Positions 63,191 through 63,510 of a stretch of DNA of 63,510 nucleotides are shown here, piece by piece. Both the position numbers and the translations under genes were made by a program. The DNA is from Planctomycetota bacterium (GTDB lineage Bacteria; Planctomycetota; Planctomycetia; Pirellulales; Pirellulaceae): the NCBI GenBank assembly GCA_026692905.1, contig JAPLNL010000027.1:1-63510 (forward strand), written 5' to 3'. Under the pieces are notes generated by a model. That model saw only the letters and a list, made by a program, of their open reading frames with translations. It did not search any database and was not told where the DNA came from. How positions within the stretch are numbered: position 1 is the first letter of the stretch; the number at the start of each line of letters is the position of its first letter.

Positions 63191-63510
63191 CTAACGAATT
63201 CCCAGGGTCAACCTGGGTTTCTTCGTTTAAAGGGGTAACGGTAGCCGAAGCATCCGCCCCCGATTCTGCCCCGCTTTCCGACTGTTTCCGACCATTGCGG
63301 GCTGTTACTGCCCCCGATTTAGGCGGCCTGGGTTGGGATCTATCCGATACCTCGGTTTTGGTCTCTGTCGCTTTTGCGAAGGCGTCCCTTGTGATCATTA
63401 GGGCAATCATTCACGGCCGATGCCGCTCCTTCAGAGCTCCGAATCCATCGAGGCGTATTAAGCAATTCGGCATGAGTCTTCAAGTGAAACAAACCTTCTC
63501 GACATTCGTC
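63191..63510. other. Right-edge sequence after tRNA-Phe
   Basis: 320 bases. Besides the hairpin, one minus-strand frame is open from the window edge to a TAG at 63340-63342 (about 56 codons), with no start inside. I see no recognisable motif. It may be the end of a gene outside the window or chance. Confidence 0.4.
63193..63227 (+). terminator. Hairpin after tRNA-Phe
   Basis: CCCAGG (63201-63206) pairs with CCTGGG (63212-63217), and an outer AACGAA/TTCGTT pair (63193-63198, 63222-63227) extends the stem, followed by T-rich sequence. It is a plausible terminator for the tRNA. Confidence 0.55.

Overview
The window looks like chromosome of a planctomycete, most likely order Pirellulales. The best evidence is three pairs of planctomycete-type cytochrome c (PSCyt1/DUF1549/DUF1553) plus DUF1501 genes, and dispersed palindromes whose spurious translation reads 'REGEAPAEP...GRSLALP', which I associate with this phylum. 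Genus cannot be fixed by reading. I recognise 44 protein genes (a few doubtful) and one tRNA; no rRNA, complete insertion sequence or CRISPR array was seen.

Layout. 1-6.4 kb: radC (-), then a tight (+) run of a tail-specific protease, a membrane-anchored beta-propeller protein, ruvC and ruvA, closed by a hairpin terminator. 6.4-13.5 kb: a complete SUF iron-sulfur assembly locus: SufR-like regulator, sufC, sufB, sufD, a Rieske-type ferredoxin, a SufT/MIP18-type factor and a fused SufE-SufS. 13.7-17.5 kb: a DUF502 membrane protein and a large ABC exporter fused to a zinc ribbon and a DUF1854 domain. 17.6-27.5 kb: two cytochrome/DUF1501 pairs that converge on each other. 27.6-38.3 kb: an exopolysaccharide locus (SLBB export lipoprotein, second lipoprotein, ligase/polymerase with a helical-repeat tail, BY-kinase with a Gly/Tyr-rich tail) followed by a phosphodiesterase-like protein and a membrane metallopeptidase.

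38.3-45.7 kb: repeats, an FG-GAP secreted protein (-), the third cytochrome/DUF1501 pair and an ABC-2 permease. 46-52.3 kb: dnaA, then on the minus strand a LolD-like ATPase, an NhaD-like antiporter, a class 3 lipase and citrate synthase. 52.5-56.8 kb: an outer-membrane-like protein and a compact minus-strand operon MazG-like, QueD-like, PII, degenerate receiver, FIST. 57-63 kb: rpoN, ribD, three poorly characterised genes and tRNA-Phe near the right edge.

The parts most worth following up are the PII-receiver-FIST operon, a nested double-palindrome repeat with three full copies in both orientations, the SufE-SufS fusion, and the three cytochrome/DUF1501 pairs whose backbones are alike but whose middle modules differ.
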